This document shows, piece after piece, positions 47,764-55,715 of a stretch of 55,715 nt of DNA. Both the position numbers and the translations under genes were made by a program. Numbering within the stretch: the first letter of the stretch is position 1; each line of letters starts with the position of its first letter. The notes below the pieces were generated by a model. The model was not told where the DNA came from and searched no databases. It worked only from the letters and a program-made list of their open reading frames with translations. The stretch is from Clostridia bacterium (GTDB lineage Bacteria; Bacillota; Clostridia; Christensenellales; Borkfalkiaceae), in assembly GCA_017467265.1 (NCBI GenBank), contig JAFTSO010000038.1, positions 1 through 55,715 of the forward strand, read 5' to 3'.

Positions 47764-50700
47764 ATGAAACGCGATTTTTTAACGCTTGAACAAATAGGCG
47801 AAGAGTACGCCTTATATGCGGAAGAGCTCCGCCGTGGCACGCCCACGGCGGTTTTCGGCGTTTCAGATCCCTTGAAATATTTGTTGGCAGGGCTCACACC
47901 CTACCCCGTCGTGTACGTCACAGCGGACGGTGTTACGGCGCAAAAGGCGGCGGAAAATATTTCATCGCTCACAGGCAAAAAGACGTCGGTGCTTGCAGCA
48001 AAGGACGAAGTTTTGCTCTATCGCAAGGCGCTTTCCAAAGACGCGCTGTTTCGGCGTATCGACGGGCTGTACGCTCTGCAAAATGGGGGAGAAGTCATTA
48101 CCGCGGAGATTTCTGCGCTCCTGCAACTCTTCCCGAAAAATTTGCCGACGATCACCTTTATTGAAGGGGAAGACTATGAGTTTGCGGAGATCCCCAAACG
48201 TTTGGTGGAGATGGGGTACGTGCGCGCGTTCGAGATTGAGAGCCGCGGTACGTTTGCCCTGCGCGGCGATATTTTGGATGTATACCCCGTTGGCGCGGAA
48301 AATCCCGTCCGCATCGATTTCTTCGGGGATACGGTGGAGAAAATTAAGCCGTACGATCTCGTCACGGGCGACCGCCTTGCAGGTGTCAAGGAGATTACGG
48401 TGCTTTCCGCCACCGACGCGATCGTTGGCGATCGGGATAGAGAAACGATCAAAGTCGCTTTGGATCAGGGCTTGAAAAAATACAAAACGACGGGGGCATA
48501 TACGCGTGCAAGAGAGATTGCGGACGAGATTTTAAGTGAAAACGCCGCGGATAACGCTTTTCTTTTGCCACTTTTGGAGAATGCGACCGACTTTTTCTCT
48601 GTGCTCCCTGAAAACACGGTGTTGATCTTTGACGAAGGCAAAACGCTGTGGGATAAATTTAATGCGCTTTACAAGGAATACGAAGAGCGGTTTGCGCGGT
48701 TGTTCGACGGCGGCGAAGTCTTTGATTTTTCAAAGGCGCAGCTCATCGATAAACAGTATTTCTTGGATAAAATCGGTGGCGTTCGTCGCGTGGCGATGCA
48801 GACGTTCACGGGCAACCCGTTCTTTTTTCAGCCCCTTCGTACGTTCAATTTTTCCGCTACGCCCACGGCGCGCTATCTCAACGGCGTTTCCGTATTGATG
48901 ACGGATATTTCTAACTGGACGAAGGGTGGGTATCGTGTGCTTTTGTACTGTGGCGACAGCGCACGCGCAGTAAAGCTCTCTGAAACGCTTGGCGAAGAAT
49001 ACTTATCCACGGTAAAATTGCCCGACAATCTGTCGCAATTCAATGGCGTTTGCATTTTGGAAGACAAGCTGGACAAGGGCTTGGTCTTGCACGAGTGCAA
49101 GCTCGCCATTGTCGGTACGGGGGATTTGTACACCAAGGTACGCGACACGCGACGTATTCGTCGTAAGCGCGGCGATATGTTCTCCGCGCCCGAAGTGGGG
49201 GATTACGTCGTGCACGAAACGCACGGTATCGGCAGAGCCGTCGGAATGAAGAAAATCGAAACGACGGACGGCACGAAGGAATACGTGGCAGTCGCCTACA
49301 AGGACGGCGATATGCTGTACGTGCCCGCCGAGAGTATGGACGTTTTGTCCAAATACGTGGGGGACGCTGCGCCCACGTTGAGCAAGATCGGCGGCGCTGA
49401 TTTCGAGCGCGTCAAGGCGCGCGTCAAAGCGTCGTTGAAAAAGTTGGCGTTCGATCTCAAACAGCTGTACGCCGAGCGTGCAGAAGAGCGGGGGTATCCT
49501 TTCCCTGAAAACGAAGTGTTTATGCAGGAATTCGAAGACGCCTTTCAGCACGAACTTACGCCCGATCAGGCGAGCTCGGTGCAGGAGATCAAGGCGGATA
49601 TGTGCTCGCGGAAGGTGATGGACAGATTGCTGTGCGGCGACGTGGGGTTTGGCAAGACGGAGGTGGCGTTCCGCGCGATATACCTGTGCGTTCTTGCAGG
49701 CAAACAGGCGGCGTTGATGTGCCCGTCCACGGTACTTTGTTCGCAGCATTTCAATACGGCGCTCGCGCGGTTTTCCGATTTCGGCGTGACCGTGGCGTGC
49801 TTAAACCGTTTTAACACCCCCAAGGAACAAGAACGCATTTTGAAAGGTCTGGAAGAAGGGGTGATCGATCTCGTGATCGGTACGCACCGCTTGCTTTCGG
49901 CTGATGTAAAATTCAAAAACTTGGGTTTGCTTGTGCTGGACGAAGAACAACGTTTTGGCGTGGAGCATAAAGAGCGTATTAAAAACCTGCGTAAGGACAT
50001 CGATTGCCTTACAATGACGGCAACGCCGATTCCGCGTACACTGCATATGTCCCTGTCGGGTATACGCGACATTTCGACGATCCAAACGCCCCCGTCCGCG
50101 CGCTTACCTGTGCAGACGTACGTTGTCGAAGAAACGGAAACGCTGATTCGCGACGCTTGTATTCGCGAACTTTCCCGTGGCGGTCAGGTGTTCCTGCTGT
50201 ACAATCGCGTGGAGAGCATCTTCACGTTCGCGACGCGGATAAGGCAGATTTTGCCCGAGGCAAGGTTGTCCGTAGCGCACGGCAGAATGGACAAAACGAC
50301 GCTGGAAAACGCCGTGATGGATTTCTACGGCGGCGAATCGGATATTCTTATCACGACGACGATTATCGAGAACGGGATCGATTTGCCCAACGCCAACACA
50401 CTCATCGTTATTGACAGCGATAAGCTGGGTATTTCGCAGCTCTATCAGCTCAAAGGCAGAGTGGGGCGAGGTTCTAATTTGGCGTACGCCTATTTCACGT
50501 TCAAGCCAGAACGGGTGATGAGTAACAACGCTTCGGAGCGCTTAAAGGCGATTATGGAATTTACCGAGCTTGGCTCTGGGTACAAGCTCGCAATGCGCGA
50601 TTTGGAGATTCGTGGTGCAGGCAACGTACTCGGCGCGGAACAGCACGGGCATATGGACAAAGTGGGGTACGAGCTGTACTCCAAGCTCTTAAAGGAAGAA

Positions 50701-51165
50701 CTCACGGGCGAAACGCAGTCGGTAGCGGAGCTGGATATCCGCGTCAACGCGTATATTCCCGAAAAATATATCGAATCGTCGGCAGGCAGACTGGACAGCT
50801 ACAAACAGATTGCAGAGATTTCGTCCGTCGCCGATTACAAGCGCGTGTATTCGTCGCTGATGGATACCTATGGTATGCTACCGCGCGCGGTGGAAAACTT
50901 GCTCGTAATCGCTGCGCTTAAAAGCTACGCGTCGAAATTTAGCGTGAAGAAAATTTCGCTCATTAAAGGGGTGGGTGCGCTCGAATTTCCGTCCATCGAA
51001 ACGTTGGGTGATCGGCGCATACAGGCGGCGATGGATAAATATGCCAAAAACGTGCGTCTGAATATGACGGAAGCCCCCGTTTTGGAATTTTTTGGATACA
51101 AAGAAAACGTCGCCTTGATGGCAGAAATGACAAAATTTTTGAAATTTGCGATAACTTTCGCGTAG
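47764..51165 (+). CDS. mfd: Transcription-repair coupling factor
   Basis: 1133 residues from ATG 47764 (AAAAAGGG upstream; a TTG five codons earlier is less likely). Domains in order: UvrB-homology region (~1-350, GTFALRGDILDVYPVGAENPVRIDFFGD), CarD-like RNA polymerase-interaction domain (~478-540, GDYVVHETHGIGRAVGMKK), translocase with Walker A G625-D-V-G-F-G-K-T632 and D726-E-E-Q729, helicase C-terminal block ILITTTIIENGIDLPNANT, and the C-terminal TRCF domain. It removes stalled RNA polymerase and recruits UvrA. Order pth-mfd-lipoprotein foldase as in Bacillus. Confidence 0.98.
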   Translation: MKRDFLTLEQIGEEYALYAEELRRGTPTAVFGVSDPLKYLLAGLTPYPVVYVTADGVTAQKAAENISSLTGKKTSVLAAKDEVLLYRKALSKDALFRRIDGLYALQNGGEVITAEISALLQLFPKNLPTITFIEGEDYEFAEIPKRLVEMGYVRAFEIESRGTFALRGDILDVYPVGAENPVRIDFFGDTVEKIKPYDLVTGDRLAGVKEITVLSATDAIVGDRDRETIKVALDQGLKKYKTTGAYTRAREIADEILSENAADNAFLLPLLENATDFFSVLPENTVLIFDEGKTLWDKFNALYKEYEERFARLFDGGEVFDFSKAQLIDKQYFLDKIGGVRRVAMQTFTGNPFFFQPLRTFNFSATPTARYLNGVSVLMTDISNWTKGGYRVLLYCGDSARAVKLSETLGEEYLSTVKLPDNLSQFNGVCILEDKLDKGLVLHECKLAIVGTGDLYTKVRDTRRIRRKRGDMFSAPEVGDYVVHETHGIGRAVGMKKIETTDGTKEYVAVAYKDGDMLYVPAESMDVLSKYVGDAAPTLSKIGGADFERVKARVKASLKKLAFDLKQLYAERAEERGYPFPENEVFMQEFEDAFQHELTPDQASSVQEIKADMCSRKVMDRLLCGDVGFGKTEVAFRAIYLCVLAGKQAALMCPSTVLCSQHFNTALARFSDFGVTVACLNRFNTPKEQERILKGLEEGVIDLVIGTHRLLSADVKFKNLGLLVLDEEQRFGVEHKERIKNLRKDIDCLTMTATPIPRTLHMSLSGIRDISTIQTPPSARLPVQTYVVEETETLIRDACIRELSRGGQVFLLYNRVESIFTFATRIRQILPEARLSVAHGRMDKTTLENAVMDFYGGESDILITTTIIENGIDLPNANTLIVIDSDKLGISQLYQLKGRVGRGSNLAYAYFTFKPERVMSNNASERLKAIMEFTELGSGYKLAMRDLEIRGAGNVLGAEQHGHMDKVGYELYSKLLKEELTGETQSVAELDIRVNAYIPEKYIESSAGRLDSYKQIAEISSVADYKRVYSSLMDTYGMLPRAVENLLVIAALKSYASKFSVKKISLIKGVGALEFPSIETLGDRRIQAAMDKYAKNVRLNMTEAPVLEFFGYKENVALMAEMTKFLKFAITFA

Positions 51166-51182
51166 ATTTCACGGTGAAACGT

Positions 51183-51211
51183 TTGCGTTTTTGCAAAAAA
51201 TAGGTTATAAT
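51183..51211 (+). promoter_or_regulatory. Promoter of the lipoprotein foldase gene
   Basis: TTGCGT at 51183-51188, 17-base spacer, perfect TATAAT at 51206-51211. Confidence 0.72.
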
Positions 51212-51231
51212 AAATGTTGACGATATATTAC

Positions 51232-51253
51232 AAAGGGCAAATTACGCCCTTTT
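51232..51253 (+). other. Leader hairpin before the lipoprotein gene
   Basis: AAAGGGC, seven-base loop, GCCCTTTT: a 7-bp stem ending in four T, about 50 bases before ATG 51300 and downstream of the promoter. It could be a weak attenuator. Confidence 0.45.
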
Positions 51254-51299
51254 GCAATTATCGGCGGAACAAAGTAGGATAAAAAATCGGAGAGATTTT

Positions 51300-53468
51300 A
51301 TGAACAAAAAGAACTTGAAAAAGACAGCGGCGGTGATGCTCGGCTTGGCACTTACGGTAGGTGCGACGGGCTGTAATTTCGTGGTGACGGACAGCGAACG
51401 TGATTTGGCGCAGACGGTTGCGACGATTGACATTTCCGCAACGTTGACGGAAGAAGGGTATAGCGCAGAAGTAGCCTCGGCGGTTAGCGAGATCATCGGC
51501 AAATCGGAAATCTCCAAGCGTGACCTTGTCACCTATTTCTTGAGCGCAGGCTCTTCGTATGCGGAAAACTACGGTTATTCGGCTACGTTTGAAATGTTGC
51601 TTACGACGCTTATCAACCGTGAAATCGTGATCCAGTATGCAGTGGCGGATTATCTTGCGGACGAAACGTCTGGATTGACGCTCGACGGGCACAATCAATA
51701 CGTGGCGGCTGCTTTGGAAGCGGCGGAAAAGGACGACGCGAAAAAGGCAGAGCTTTTGAAAGCACACCCCGAAGTATTGACGTTTGAATATTTCCTGACG
51801 GAAGGCGGTAAAGAAACGGAAGATTACGATCGTGCAGTGTACGGTATGAAGAAATCGTTGAACGATTCGCTCGATTCGATGGAATTGCAGTATATCAAGG
51901 CTGGCGAGCACAACCACGATACGTCGGAAGAGCCGCGCAAGACTCCTACGGGTGTAGGCATAGAGAAAGAAGATTATTATTCGACGAACTACGAAATCTA
52001 TACGGGCCGCAACAGCTTGGCAGAGTGCGGCGATTATGAAAAGCAGGACGGCTCGACGACGGTCAGCAGAAGAAGCGCATACAACAGTATGCTTTCCAAC
52101 CTGTACAGCTACGGTCTGATCTCGACGAAGTCGAGCAACGTAGAGAATACGTCCGATCTTTCCAGCTTGGATTATTACTACGTAGAATTGTCCTCAACGT
52201 TGGCGCAGGCGTTTATCAATAAATATTACGAGGATTTGGAAGCGGAAGTAGAGAGCAAGATGGACGCGACGTACGTACAGGGCAAATACGACGCTTTGCT
52301 TGCGGAACAGACGCGTGCTTACGAAAACAAATCCACCGAATTTAAGTCGGCGATGGACAGCGTGTCCGATTCTTCGTTCGTGCTCTACGGTATGGAAAAC
52401 TTTGGCTTTGTCTATAATATCCTTGTTCCGTTCTCCGCAACGCAGGAGATTGAGTACGCGATGTACAAGGCGCAGGGCTTGTCCAACAACGATCTGTACT
52501 TGAAGAGAAAGGCGCTCTGGTCGGAAATCAAGGCAGAAGATCAGCGTTCGACGTGGATTAGCGACGACGAGCATCTCAACTATTCCTATGAAGTTGGCAA
52601 CGAATATTATTTCTTCGAGGATCATTTCAGCGCGGAAAAAGCAGACCGTTATGAAAAGATCGGTCAGTACGCAGGTCAGTATCCTTTCCAGGGTACGGTA
52701 GAGAAAAATGCGGACGGCGAAATCGAAAAAATCAACGCGAAAACGGATAAGAGCGTGGACGTTGTTTTGGAAGATATGCTCGATTTGATCAAGACGGTTA
52801 GCGGACTTGGTTATACGGAAAACACCGAAGTGAAGACAGCGTACGATCAGATGACGACGTATACGACGGACGCAAAGAAGGATGCGGAAGGTAACGTAGT
52901 GACGGAAAACGGTGAAACCGTTTATGTTGATGACGACGAAGTGGAAGATTATTCCAAGTTTATTTACCGCAGTGGTAAAGTGAATTTTACAGAAACTCCG
53001 AAGGCAAGCGATTTCTTCAACGCGGCGAGCGAATCGAATAAAGCTCTGTCGGCAGTAAACGAGATTCTGTTTGCATACAGCACCGACCCCGGTTCGTTGG
53101 ATTCGTATATGGGGTACGTAGTATCCCCCTACGGTAACGGCTACGTGTCTGAATTCGAGGCGGCAGCACAATGGGCAGTTGAAAACGGTGTTGGTTCGTG
53201 GGCAGTTGTTCCTACCGATTTTGGTTGGCACATTATTTACTGTTCGTTCAAATACAGCGGTGGCGAAGTGTATGCGTACAATCACGCGGAGGCAGTTGGC
53301 GACGGGATGGTAGAAGGCTCGTTCTCGAAGATGTTCTACGATTCGTTGAAGGAAAAGATGGTCAGCAATACGACCAACGAAATTCAGGCGATGGTACTCA
53401 ACCAGTTCAACAATGACAAGGCGGTACAGAAATTCCAAAAGGCATACCAAGATCTTTTGGATATGTAA
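51300..53468 (+). CDS. Lipoprotein, PrsA/SurA-like peptidyl-prolyl isomerase candidate
   Basis: 722 residues from ATG 51300. Lipobox at residues ~18-22 (LTVGATGC), so it is lipid-anchored outside the membrane. The middle is rich in charged helices (AFINKYYEDLEAEVESKMDATYVQGKYDALLAEQ). Near the C-terminus EFEAAAQWAVENGVGSWAVVPTDFGWHIIYCSFKYSGG resembles the end of a parvulin domain (GWHII). It is more than twice the length of Bacillus PrsA, with long insertions (for example DAEGNVVTENGETVYVDDDEVEDY). Likely an extracellular chaperone for secreted proteins, assigned by the partial parvulin match and location after mfd. Confidence 0.7.
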   Translation: MNKKNLKKTAAVMLGLALTVGATGCNFVVTDSERDLAQTVATIDISATLTEEGYSAEVASAVSEIIGKSEISKRDLVTYFLSAGSSYAENYGYSATFEMLLTTLINREIVIQYAVADYLADETSGLTLDGHNQYVAAALEAAEKDDAKKAELLKAHPEVLTFEYFLTEGGKETEDYDRAVYGMKKSLNDSLDSMELQYIKAGEHNHDTSEEPRKTPTGVGIEKEDYYSTNYEIYTGRNSLAECGDYEKQDGSTTVSRRSAYNSMLSNLYSYGLISTKSSNVENTSDLSSLDYYYVELSSTLAQAFINKYYEDLEAEVESKMDATYVQGKYDALLAEQTRAYENKSTEFKSAMDSVSDSSFVLYGMENFGFVYNILVPFSATQEIEYAMYKAQGLSNNDLYLKRKALWSEIKAEDQRSTWISDDEHLNYSYEVGNEYYFFEDHFSAEKADRYEKIGQYAGQYPFQGTVEKNADGEIEKINAKTDKSVDVVLEDMLDLIKTVSGLGYTENTEVKTAYDQMTTYTTDAKKDAEGNVVTENGETVYVDDDEVEDYSKFIYRSGKVNFTETPKASDFFNAASESNKALSAVNEILFAYSTDPGSLDSYMGYVVSPYGNGYVSEFEAAAQWAVENGVGSWAVVPTDFGWHIIYCSFKYSGGEVYAYNHAEAVGDGMVEGSFSKMFYDSLKEKMVSNTTNEIQAMVLNQFNNDKAVQKFQKAYQDLLDM

Positions 53469-53485
53469 TCAAAAATAGAAACGGT

Positions 53486-53515
53486 AAAAAGCGGAACGTA
53501 AAGTTCCGCTTTTTT
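53486..53515 (+). terminator. Rho-independent terminator
   Basis: AAAAAGCGGAAC, five-base loop, GTTCCGCTTTTTT: 12-bp stem running into a T tract. Confidence 0.93.
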
Positions 53516-53564
53516 GTATATACTCCCCGTTCTTTGGAAAAAATAGGAACAAAAGGGGGGAAGT

Positions 53565-54389
53565 ATGAAAAAGGTTTGTTTTTTAATAGTGGCGGTGCTA
53601 TCGGCGTTGTCGGCGAGTTCTTTTTTCGTCGCTTGCAAGGCGAGCGCGGAGAGCGAATTTCGCTTTTACGAGAACGGCGCGGCATATACCTCGGGAGAGT
53701 TTTTTTGCGAAGGCGAGCAGGTAAAAAGGATAGAGATCGACTGGATCGGCGGCAATATCGAGATAGAGCAAAGCCAGTCTGGCAAGGTATGCGTTTTTGA
53801 GGACGAAAGCGACCTGCCCGAAGACAAACGCCTGCATACGTATCTAAACGAAGGGGTGCTGCACGTCAAATATTGTCGTTCAGGCTGCCGAGGAAAAATC
53901 GACGAAAGGCAGAAGAACTTGCAGGTGGATATTCCCAAAGGCGTGGACATGGAAATCAACGGCGTTCGTGCGAATATGTATTTGGGTGTGGTAGAGACGG
54001 GTGTGCTTTGTATAGACACGGATACGGGTTGCGTAGAAGGGGAAAGTATTGCGTGTGATCGCGTGAAAATCGAAACGGATAGCGGCTATATCGGCGTGGG
54101 GGCTTTGACGGCGGAACGTGCCGAGTTCGACACCGTTTCGGGGAACGTGCATATCGTTTTGCCTGTCTGTAAAAATACGGAAATCGAAACGGATAGCGGC
54201 GACGTTACGGTGTATTTGCAGGGGGACGTGAACGCGTTTATCGCGTTTTTTAGCAAAACGGGCACGCTCGTCACCCAGCGAGAATACGAAAGCAAGCCGA
54301 ACGGCTATTTCTTTAACTTTGGAGGCGGACAGGACGCCCCGTATGCACTCTCGGTGAAAACCGTCAGCGGCGATCTTCGTGTGGAATAA
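53565..54389 (+). CDS. Lipoprotein with DUF4097-type beta-helix repeats
   Basis: 274 residues. Signal peptide with lipobox-like SFFVAC (Cys ~24). After a short linker, beta-strand repeats follow: IEIDWIGGNIEIEQ, LCIDTDTGCVEGES, VKIETDSGYIGVGA, AEFDTVSGNVHIVLP, EIETDSGDVTVYLQ and LSVKTVSGDLRVE. Each carries the 'T-x-S-G-x-h' turn of DUF4097/adhesin-like proteins, which are often found with envelope-stress regulators. GGGGGAAG precedes the ATG. No clear promoter box was found in the 49 bases after the terminator. Function unknown; extracellular and membrane-anchored. Confidence 0.85.
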   Translation: MKKVCFLIVAVLSALSASSFFVACKASAESEFRFYENGAAYTSGEFFCEGEQVKRIEIDWIGGNIEIEQSQSGKVCVFEDESDLPEDKRLHTYLNEGVLHVKYCRSGCRGKIDERQKNLQVDIPKGVDMEINGVRANMYLGVVETGVLCIDTDTGCVEGESIACDRVKIETDSGYIGVGALTAERAEFDTVSGNVHIVLPVCKNTEIETDSGDVTVYLQGDVNAFIAFFSKTGTLVTQREYESKPNGYFFNFGGGQDAPYALSVKTVSGDLRVE

Positions 54390-54391
54390 CG

Positions 54392-54616
54392 AAAAACTCC
54401 CCGAGCATAAAACGCTCGGGGAGGACTATATACAAAAGAATCCGCCTGTGCCGCACCTCGACGAAGGGTGAACCCGCGATAAGCAGGTGGGTGCCGCATC
54501 TTGACGCCTCGAACTTTCCGTATAAATACAGACCTTGTCTATCGCCGAGAATAACCGCTCCCGAATAAATAATGTGGATTCCGCAAAAGCGTCGAACTCC
54601 GTACACCGCAGATTGT
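54392..54616 (-). ncRNA. ssrS: 6S RNA
   Basis: Minus-strand transcript of ~225 bases between a perfect consensus promoter and a terminator (CTCCCCGAGC...GCTCGGGGAG then five T). The ends pair: AATCTGC-GGTGT near the 5' end with GCAC-AGGCGGATT near the 3' end. The 3' half holds GATGCGGCACCCACCT and GCGGGTTCACC, matching the Firmicute 6S RNA pattern I know. The middle would form the large internal bubble that mimics an open promoter and traps the housekeeping RNA polymerase. No tmRNA, SRP or RNase P signatures are present. Convergent with the DUF4097 gene and divergent from aspS. Confidence 0.8.
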
Positions 54617-54622
54617 ACTCTT

Positions 54623-54651
54623 ATTATACTCTTGCCGTGTGGCTTTGTCAA
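54623..54651 (-). promoter_or_regulatory. Consensus promoter of the 6S RNA
   Basis: On the minus strand: TTGACA (54651-54646), exactly 17 bases, TATAAT (54628-54623). Both hexamers are perfect, in line with a strongly expressed RNA. Confidence 0.9.
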
Positions 54652-54765
54652 CAAAATACGCGCAAAAAATCGGGCTGTGCAATATTCGTTTTTACGGAAA
54701 AGAAAGGCGCGCCGCAATGTTTTTTATTAAAAAAACATTTTTTTAACAAAAGGGGGATTATTTTC

Positions 54766-54794
54766 TTGCTTTTTTTTGTGAAAGGGATTAAAAT
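54766..54794 (+). promoter_or_regulatory. aspS promoter
   Basis: TTGCTT at 54766-54771, 17-base T-rich spacer, TAAAAT at 54789-54794. The ~45-base leader is too short for a T-box, and none was seen. An A/T hairpin (AATGTTTTTT/AAAAAACATT) sits at 54716-54739. Confidence 0.65.
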
Positions 54795-54839
54795 AGAAAA
54801 GTGAGAAAAATGCAATTTTATTGCAAAAGAGGTAAAATT

Positions 54840-55715
54840 ATGTTTATTACGGGAGAAATCAACGAAAAGACGGTGGCATACGCCGATTTTGAGAAGTACG
54901 AGAACGAAATCGTGACGATTAAAGGCACGATTCACAATATCCGTATGATGTCGGATTTTGCGTTTGTGATTTTGCGTACGGCACGCGAAACGATTCAATG
55001 CGTATATGCGGAAAGCTTTTCCGACTATCGTATGAGCGAAGACGTAAAGGAAGAGTGCGCGGCAAAGATCACAGGCAAAGTGGTGGCAGGCGAAACCAAG
55101 GACGGCAGCAAACGCTACGAAGTGCAGATTCACAACATTGAGCTGCTTTCGCACCCTGCGGAAATTCCGCCCGTCGTTATCACGAAAAAGCAGGTCAACT
55201 GCGATCTGTCGACCAAGCTCGACTATCGTCCCGTCACCCTGCGTAATCCCAAGGAACGCGCTATTTTTAAGTTGCAAGAAGGGATTCAGCGCGGTTTTAG
55301 AGAATATTTGACGGCGCAGGGCTTTACCGAAATCCACTCGCCGAAGATCAACTTTGCAGGCGCGGAAGGGGGCACGAACGTATTCAAGCTCGACTATTTT
55401 GGCAAGCAGGTATATCTGGCGCAGTCGACCCATCTGTATAAGCAAGCGATGGTAGCGGTGTACGAACGCGTGTTTGAAATCGCGCCCGTATTCCGTGCGG
55501 AGCATCACGACACCAGCCGTCACCTGAACGAATATATTTCGATGGACTTCGAAATGGGCTTTATCGACAGCTTTGAAGACATTATGAATATGGAGGCAGG
55601 CGTTCTCAAACACATTATGAATCTTTTGAGAACGGAATACAAAAACGAAGTCGATCTCTTGCATATCGAGATTCCCGAAATTAAGGAAATTCCCGTTCTG
55701 AAATTTATGGAAGCG
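54840..55715 (+). CDS. aspS: Aspartyl-tRNA synthetase, archaeal/nondiscriminating type (3' end outside window)
   Basis: 292 codons from ATG 54840 (AAGAGG upstream), still open at the window edge. Residues ~1-105 are an OB-fold anticodon-binding domain (VTIKGTIHNIRMMSDFAFVILRT). The class II core follows with motif 1 (GFREYLTAQGFTEIHSPKI), GAEGGTNVFKLDYFGKQVYLAQSTHLYKQ and motif 2 (VFEIAPVFRAEHHDTSRHLNEYISMDFEMGF). The 'F-DYFG...LAQSxxLYKQ' pattern and compact core mark the archaeal-type enzyme, not the ~590-residue bacterial AspRS with its GAD insertion. Many clostridia use this type to charge both tRNA-Asp and tRNA-Asn, with GatCAB completing Asn-tRNA; the histidine in TIHNIR may be the relaxed-specificity residue (inference). 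AsnRS is the main alternative reading. Confidence 0.88.
   Translation, partial: MFITGEINEKTVAYADFEKYENEIVTIKGTIHNIRMMSDFAFVILRTARETIQCVYAESFSDYRMSEDVKEECAAKITGKVVAGETKDGSKRYEVQIHNIELLSHPAEIPPVVITKKQVNCDLSTKLDYRPVTLRNPKERAIFKLQEGIQRGFREYLTAQGFTEIHSPKINFAGAEGGTNVFKLDYFGKQVYLAQSTHLYKQAMVAVYERVFEIAPVFRAEHHDTSRHLNEYISMDFEMGFIDSFEDIMNMEAGVLKHIMNLLRTEYKNEVDLLHIEIPEIKEIPVLKFMEA

Noticed and set aside
54795..54839. T-box riboswitch before aspS
   Set aside because: The leader is only ~45 bases, with no specifier loop or T-box sequence.
54648..55664. 338-codon minus-strand open frame over aspS
   Set aside because: Antisense to a well-supported synthetase; its N-terminus has no ribosome site and its 3' end runs into the A/T hairpin.
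1..55715. CRISPR arrays, insertion sequences, prophage genes or toxin-antitoxin pairs
   Set aside because: No short regularly spaced repeats, transposase, integrase or phage-like proteins were seen; the XRE regulator at 33786 has no toxin partner.

Overview
The window looks like a chromosome segment of an anaerobic, spore-lineage Firmicute of the class Clostridia, probably a gut-type glycan degrader. The reasons are a spoIIAA-spoIIAB-sigF operon, Shine-Dalgarno sites of AGGAG type, consensus TTGACA/TATAAT promoters, a Firmicute-like 6S RNA, an archaeal-type aspartyl-tRNA synthetase and sugar genes of clostridial style. I cannot name the genus. Placement near Christensenellales-like uncultured clostridia is a guess.

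Region 1 (1-25942) is a glycan-use locus. It opens with the tail of a secreted modular protein carrying five copies of a ~180-residue repeat; its frame breaks inside the last repeat. A strong terminator follows. Next comes a long co-directional run: a TIM-barrel sugar isomerase/lyase-type enzyme, a Gfo/Idh/MocA oxidoreductase, a GH-like TIM-barrel enzyme, a CE15-type esterase, a GH29 alpha-fucosidase, a small alpha/beta hydrolase, a GH94 phosphorylase and an MFS transporter. An AraC regulator (minus strand) diverges from a GH31 glycosidase, a second Gfo/Idh/MocA oxidoreductase and a secreted protein with an odd Gly-Cys C-terminal anchor. A PocR-AraC regulator diverges from xylA, xylB and a frame-broken gene resembling six-hairpin glycosidases. 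None of the glycosidases has a signal peptide, so oligosaccharides are probably imported and then dismantled in the cytoplasm. The enzyme set (Fuc, Xyl, phosphorolysis of beta-glucosyl links, xylose to xylulose-5-P) fits a fucosylated, xylosylated oligosaccharide such as a xyloglucan fragment. The TIM-barrel plus oxidoreductase pair also fits the 3-keto-glycoside elimination route.

Region 2 (25958-40987) is mixed housekeeping: an SGNH acetylesterase-like protein, an HD hydrolase, purC, a DPPSY-type methyltransferase, two RluA pseudouridine synthases, an 831-residue membrane-anchored surface protein, a small XRE regulator, an ArsR regulator with a metal-efflux P-type ATPase, rdgB, a YfcE-type phosphoesterase, an aldose-1-epimerase and a Na/Pi cotransporter-like protein.

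Region 3 (41007-55715) is core: two tRNAs (Asp, and a CAU tRNA), spoIIAA-spoIIAB-sigF, a CPBP protease, rlmH, an M14 peptidase, tadA, prs, pth, mfd, a large lipoprotein foldase candidate, a DUF4097-like lipoprotein, a 6S RNA on the minus strand and the first 292 codons of an archaeal-type aspS.

Most promising leads: the paired oxidoreductase/TIM-barrel genes and a shared operator-like element in their promoters; three genes whose -10 box lies exactly six bases before the ATG with no ribosome site (probable leaderless mRNAs); two single-base frame breaks confined to the glycan locus; structured leaders before prs and spoIIAA.
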